NCBI GenBank assembly: GCA_044351265.1
Contig: JBILGC010000022.1
Coordinates: forward strand, 1 to 32,057
Source: JAJTFA01 sp044351265
GTDB lineage: Bacteria; Bacteroidota; Bacteroidia; UKL13-3
DNA: 32,057 nucleotides
Reading direction: 5' to 3'
Shown: one piece after another, positions 28,200 through 32,057 of the stretch
Layout: every line of letters begins with the position of its first letter
How positions within the stretch are numbered: position 1 is the stretch's first letter
Position numbers and translations under genes: made by a program
The notes under the pieces: model-generated
Seen by the model: the letters and a program-made list of their open reading frames with translations, nothing else
What the model was told of the DNA's origin: nothing
Databases searched by the model: none

Positions 28200-31064
28200 C
28201 TATTTGTTTAAAATTATTTTTCTGGTTGTTGTGGCACCTGTTGCCGTATTGGTTAGTTTAATGAAATAAAAACCGGCCGACAAGATATCCAATAAAATCA
28301 AATCTCCGTTATTTACCTCTTGCTGCAATAGCAATTTGCCACCAAGGTCATACAATTCAGCGCTCACCTTTATCTCTTGTGCCACGTTTATGCGCACAAA
28401 ACCCGAAGACGGATTTGGATATATATTGGCATCCAGCGAAGGTACAGACCATTCTTCTTTGCATCCAACAGGTGGCGTTAGCCATTTGCCAAAAATGGGT
28501 CGCATCATCAATGCGCCCGTAAGAATGGTTTTATCCCATAGTCCATCTATTCTGTACCACATATCCGGATTTACACCGGGCGCATCATTAATGGAATAAT
28601 TTTCATCAATGCCTACATTGAGCTCAAACATCTGATCCTGCTCCCAGCCTATATAAAATTTACCAGGCGGAAGCACCAATGGTGCATCAAAGCGGTAATA
28701 AAAAAATCCATTAATGGCATTGCTATGCACCGGACCATTCAGCAAAACTTTTTTGAGCACAATCTCTCCTGTGGCATTGCCATTGGTACTCACTGCCTGC
28801 CAAACCAGGAGGCTAAATGATTTTCCTGTAACATCAGAACTCCCTCTGTTAAAAAACATGGATATGCCGTACAAGGTATCCTGTACAGCAAGTTCATAAC
28901 CAAGAGCTACCGCACCTGTTGTGTTTCTGATGGCATAACCCGCTTCTGCCGAACCATCATCATAAGCAAAATAATTGCTAAGTATGGTTTGTGAAGCAGC
29001 TGTATCATTGCTATAAATATTATCGCTACCCGACCCGGAAATAGAATAACGTGCTGTAAATACCAATGAATCGCCTGAATAATTTTGTGCAGGCAAGTTG
29101 GTAAGTTTATTGATGCTAATTTGCATGGCTCCAAGTGCAGGCAAGTTTGGATTGATATTGCCGAAACTGTCAAGCCTTGCAAAATCAGGTGCAAAAACCT
29201 CACGTGAAAAATTGACCGAGTACCCGATATTGTTATTGTTGCGCATACCCAACTTTTGTGTGGTTACAAGGTGCTGCGAAGGGTTGGCCAAAAAATGTTT
29301 TACGGGCAAAGATTGATAGGTTTTAAACATAGATGAAGGCACAGAAGTAATAGCTACATCCTGATAAAAATCGGAAACACCCCTACCCTTGTCAAGCCTA
29401 ATATAATCTACGTGCCAGTGATTAAGGTTGCCCGTACGGCTGCCAATATTTACTATCAGAAACTGAAAATCATCATGCAGGTAAGCCTCTTTTACCACAG
29501 GCAATCTGATTTCAATAAAGCTATCCTTCTTTAAAAAAGCCGGTGAAATATTGCGCACCGTTTCAAAGTCATATCCGTTTGCTGCACTGTTTCTAAATTG
29601 TATAACCAGCGAATCTCCTGCGTTGGGCGATTCTCCCCAGCCCATTGGCTGAATCCAAAAGGTGAGGAAAAGTGAATCGGAAGGTTTAAAGCCGTGCAGA
29701 TTCAATGACCGACTTAGCAAGGTATCGCAGTAGCCTCGGCCCACACCGTATGGATTTCCTCTATAATCGAGTCCGTCAAATGTAGCTACATTTCTGCTGG
29801 GATGATTTTTTGGAAAATGGTTATTTATATACACATGCTTTGAGGTGAAACGTTGGGCTGATGGGTAAACAACCGATGCAGAAAAATCATCTAAAAACGG
29901 AATAAAAATCTTTTTGCCAATATGGAAACCGCTAACGGCAAATACAGCAGTATCATCTAAACCATGTGTGCCAATATTGATGAGCCTAAACTGAAAATTG
30001 GGATGACGAAAACGACCGATATTGATTTGCCTGATAAAGGTATCGGTTTCATTCATAGCACTTGCCGCTTGCTGCCAAACCTGCTGCCAAATGCCCAAGT
30101 TGTTTTTATACTGCAAGATTAAGGTATCAGCCGATGAAGCTGCAGGCAAGGCACTGTAAAAAAAACGGAGATAAACCGAATCGGCAACCTCAAAGGTTTG
30201 CACATTGATTAGGTTTGAAAGTAATGTATCGCAAGCACCTGCGCTGCCCGTATATAAGGTATTGTTTCTGCTGTATGCATCAAATACAGCCACATTACCT
30301 CCCGGATAATTCATTACGTTGCCTGAATAAACCTTTGCTGATGAAGCTGTCCAGAAGAGTTGGTCGGGAGTAGAATCTATAAGATAATTGCTGAAGTTAT
30401 GATGGGCAGGCAGTTTCCAGCGATCGGTTAGCGAAACGTGGTGCAATACAAACGTCTCAGTATTGGCTGCGCTTCGGCCGGTATACAACATAAACCTAAA
30501 GTTGAAATTTAGTTGATTGGTTGCATACGCCAGAGGCAGCACCACTTCTGTGAATGTATTGGATGTTTGAGGCGCAACCCACAGTTGCTGGTATGAACCA
30601 GATTGCGTGAGCCCTTCCACCACCAGCGAGTCGGTGCTTTGCCATGTGGCACCTGTGCTATAGGTGAAACTCAGGTAGCACAAGCCATTGGATAAGGTTA
30701 GGTTTATAGGAACCGACAATAGCGTATCGGCCATGCCAAATGTATTATTGCCTGTTGCATAGGCTGCACCCCCTGCGTTGAGTGCATTAAAAACCAGCAG
30801 CCCGCCTTTTTTCTGCACGCCACTTGGTTTCCATCGGTTTAGGTTTAGGGTGTCTGCGTCTTCATTCAGCAATTCTATAAGCGGATAAACACCTGCATTT
30901 TTGTATAAACCCTGCCCGGTTTTTATTTCAATAGGCTCAGAATGCGCATCTGCATAAGCTTTGAGCACGGGGTTGCCCTGCAAAGGCAGTTTTACTTCAC
31001 CACGCTGTGCAAAGGCAAAAAGGTGAAGCAAGGATAACAGAAGTAATGCGCTGTTTCTGATCAT
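28200..31064 (-). CDS. T9SS-exported surface protein with three beta-sandwich-like repeats
   Basis: This 954-aa protein is predicted to leave the cell by type IX secretion. It has an N-terminal signal peptide (cleavage near FAFAQ, residue 20) and a C-terminal T9SS type A sorting domain starting at NIYPNPSSG (about residue 880) and ending in ATTTRKIILNK. Between them are three tandem modules of about 167 residues (66-212, 236-382, 390-557). Each has a DTLLS strand (113, 279, 447), a DSLV/DTLI strand and an FNFR/FQF strand, and looks like a MAM or jelly-roll beta sandwich. The region 560-870 is another set of beta-rich domains. The ATG overlaps the PASTA gene stop by four bases. No catalytic motif is seen, so adhesion or binding is the likelier role. 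Confidence 0.88.
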   Translation of the reverse strand: MIRNSALLLLSLLHLFAFAQRGEVKLPLQGNPVLKAYADAHSEPIEIKTGQGLYKNAGVYPLIELLNEDADTLNLNRWKPSGVQKKGGLLVFNALNAGGAAYATGNNTFGMADTLLSVPINLTLSNGLCYLSFTYSTGATWQSTDSLVVEGLTQSGSYQQLWVAPQTSNTFTEVVLPLAYATNQLNFNFRFMLYTGRSAANTETFVLHHVSLTDRWKLPAHHNFSNYLIDSTPDQLFWTASSAKVYSGNVMNYPGGNVAVFDAYSRNNTLYTGSAGACDTLLSNLINVQTFEVADSVYLRFFYSALPAASSADTLILQYKNNLGIWQQVWQQAASAMNETDTFIRQINIGRFRHPNFQFRLINIGTHGLDDTAVFAVSGFHIGKKIFIPFLDDFSASVVYPSAQRFTSKHVYINNHFPKNHPSRNVATFDGLDYRGNPYGVGRGYCDTLLSRSLNLHGFKPSDSLFLTFWIQPMGWGESPNAGDSLVIQFRNSAANGYDFETVRNISPAFLKKDSFIEIRLPVVKEAYLHDDFQFLIVNIGSRTGNLNHWHVDYIRLDKGRGVSDFYQDVAITSVPSSMFKTYQSLPVKHFLANPSQHLVTTQKLGMRNNNNIGYSVNFSREVFAPDFARLDSFGNINPNLPALGAMQISINKLTNLPAQNYSGDSLVFTARYSISGSGSDNIYSNDTAASQTILSNYFAYDDGSAEAGYAIRNTTGAVALGYELAVQDTLYGISMFFNRGSSDVTGKSFSLLVWQAVSTNGNATGEIVLKKVLLNGPVHSNAINGFFYYRFDAPLVLPPGKFYIGWEQDQMFELNVGIDENYSINDAPGVNPDMWYRIDGLWDKTILTGALMMRPIFGKWLTPPVGCKEEWSVPSLDANIYPNPSSGFVRINVAQEIKVSAELYDLGGKLLLQQEVNNGDLILLDILSAGFYFIKLTNTATGATTTRKIILNK

Positions 31065-31804
31065 TGTTTCAAAAAGAGATCTATCGGTTGGCCCGATGTT
31101 ACAGTAGCAGAAGCCGAATATGGCGGTTGCTGCCTGAAAACCTTGGCCTGTGAGCTGTCTTTAATTACACCCTGATAAACAACCGCACCTAGGTTTAACG
31201 TTGAGCTTTGCAATAAATTACCTGCTTCTTCCAAACTCAGTCCTGTTAAATCAGGAATGGGCACCGCCTCGCCTTCCAAACCGCTGCCCAATACCAAATC
31301 TATAGCTGTGCCTTTGGCAATTTTATCTCCGGCTGCAACAATTTGGCCGTTTACTTGCTGCTCCAGCACCACGTTTTGGGCAATATCAGGTTTATAAATA
31401 AGCTGACCGGTTTTTAAGCCTGCTGCCAACAACATGGCCTGGGCCTGCCTTAAAGAAACATCAATGAGGTTGGGTATAGCAACTTTAGGTGCAGCATCGC
31501 TATTTATGGTTAAATAAATAATGCGACCTTCTTTAACTTTGGATTGCGGTTGCGGATTTTGCTCCAGTATGCTCAGTTTGGGCTTATCATCAAAATACAA
31601 TGAATCAATTACCTCATACCTGAGTCTTTTTTGCTCAAGAATAGTAATGGCATCTTTGATGTGTATGCCTTTAATATCAGGTACGGTAAGCGATTCGCCA
31701 TGACGGGTATAGGAATTAAGCACCAAGGAAATGATGGTGAAAATCAAAACGATTAGCACTACAATGGCAAACAGGTTTGCGCCTAAAATTTTAACAAACT
31801 TCAT
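31061..31804 (-). CDS. Membrane-anchored PASTA-domain protein
   Basis: A 247-aa protein with a short cytoplasmic N-terminus, one membrane helix at about 9-30, and three extracytoplasmic PASTA domains at about 41-102, 109-174 and 182-247 (starting VPDIKGI, IPNLIDV and IPDLTGL). PASTA domains in penicillin-binding proteins and Ser/Thr kinases bind muropeptides or beta-lactams, but here no kinase or transpeptidase domain is present. The ATG at 31804 is chosen because it places the helix at the N-terminus; the open frame runs back to 31900 through a terminator. A one-mismatch -7 box (GATATTTG, 31828-31821) precedes it. It is first in the run PASTA, T9SS protein, rhodanese, cytochrome, and overlaps the next start by four bases. 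Confidence 0.9.
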   Translation of the reverse strand: MKFVKILGANLFAIVVLIVLIFTIISLVLNSYTRHGESLTVPDIKGIHIKDAITILEQKRLRYEVIDSLYFDDKPKLSILEQNPQPQSKVKEGRIIYLTINSDAAPKVAIPNLIDVSLRQAQAMLLAAGLKTGQLIYKPDIAQNVVLEQQVNGQIVAAGDKIAKGTAIDLVLGSGLEGEAVPIPDLTGLSLEEAGNLLQSSTLNLGAVVYQGVIKDSSQAKVFRQQPPYSASATVTSGQPIDLFLKQ

Positions 31805-31886
31805 TTGGTTCCTTAAACGCCAAATATCTGATTTTAGTTGTAAAGAATAAAATAAAAGAATGCATAATTCATTCGCCTCAACAGGC

Positions 31887-31913
31887 ATAAAAAAAACCAC
31901 CCTAAGGTGGTTT
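31887..31913 (-). terminator. Rho-independent terminator of the gene at the right edge
   Basis: On the minus strand AAACCACC (31913-31906) pairs with GGTGGTTT (31901-31894) around a four-base loop, followed by a T-run down to 31889. It begins five bases after the stop of the partial gene and separates it from the PASTA operon. Confidence 0.88.
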
Positions 31914-31917
31914 GGTA

Positions 31918-32057
31918 TCAGTTGAAATATTCTCTCATCCGATCAAAAAAGCTTTTATCATTTTTGCCGGGTTGCGGTTTAAAATTTTCGGCCTCACGCA
32001 TTTTTTCCAGCATGGCCTTTTCATCAGGGGTTAACTTTTGCGGTGTCCAAATATTGA
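31918..32057 (-). CDS. dnaJ: C-terminal end of a protein resembling DnaJ (partial)
   Basis: The window cuts this gene, so only its last 45 or so codons are seen, ending in TGA at 31920-31918. The visible tail has TPDEKAMLEKMREAENFKP followed by KNDKSFFDRMREYFN. This charged helix followed by an FF-x-RM ending resembles the C-terminal tail of Bacteroidota DnaJ, the Hsp70 co-chaperone, but neither the J domain nor the zinc-finger repeats are in view, so the assignment is by resemblance only. A terminator follows immediately, so it is the last gene of its transcript. Confidence 0.5.
   Translation of the reverse strand, partial: NIWTPQKLTPDEKAMLEKMREAENFKPQPGKNDKSFFDRMREYFN

Noticed and set aside
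31805..31900. Upstream start for the PASTA gene at 31900
   Set aside because: It would start inside the terminator stem of the preceding gene and put 32 residues before the membrane helix.

Overview
The window is a gene-dense piece of a Bacteroidota chromosome, probably from the Chitinophagales/Sphingobacteriales side of the phylum. The signs are a two-ExbD plus TonB cluster, a long surface protein with a type IX secretion (T9SS) C-terminal sorting domain, Bacteroidota-style -7 promoter elements (TAnnTTTG) before several genes, near absence of Shine-Dalgarno (SD) sequences, and the rpsF-rpsR-rplI gene order. I see no insertion sequence, phage, CRISPR array, integrase or toxin/defence island, and no gap over 300 bases.

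Layout. 72-4997 (+): a Ton energising cluster (two ExbD, TonB), a small membrane protein, an orphan PstS-like lipoprotein and an exported TPR protein, closed by a terminator. 5089-5160: tRNA-Arg(CCG). 5206-10243 (+): dnaG, then ruvB followed by a Gfo/Idh-type oxidoreductase and an NAD-dependent epimerase; a Wzx-like flippase converges on them from the minus strand with a 20-bp overlap. 11888-13083 (-): metallo-beta-lactamase-fold hydrolase and DgkA-type lipid kinase, divergent from mpl (13224-14558, +), a peptidoglycan recycling ligase. 14639-15784 (-): ribosomal operon rpsF-rpsR-rplI. 15885-17102 (-): lipoprotein cyclophilin and Hsp20. 17228-20364 (-): argS and an overlapping TPR lipoprotein. 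20418-21542 (-): WG-repeat exported protein. 21661-24110 (+): recG and a SUI1/eIF1-like factor. 24269-25933 (+): B12-binding-type radical SAM protein. 25941-31804 (-): tight four-gene run of PASTA membrane protein, T9SS-exported protein, rhodanese and heptaheme cytochrome c/TPR fusion. 31918-32057 (-): C-terminal end of a gene that looks like dnaJ.

Most of the window is ordinary housekeeping. The most interesting signal is translational. Nearly all starts lack an SD, but rpsR and rplI have canonical ones (AGGAGG; TAAGGAGG). In Bacteroidota the 16S anti-SD tail is held in a pocket formed by bS21, bS18 and bS6, and rpsU (bS21) is known to use a strong SD for autoregulation. Here the genes for bS6 and bS18 sit in one operon, and its SD-bearing members would be natural targets of the same feedback. 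Other leads are promoters that nearly abut the start codons of ruvB, dnaG and the radical SAM gene (probable leaderless mRNAs), a 10-bp inverted repeat with a 9-base spacer before hsp20, a three-codon leader ORF overlapping the start of the hydrolase gene, and the four-gene envelope operon.
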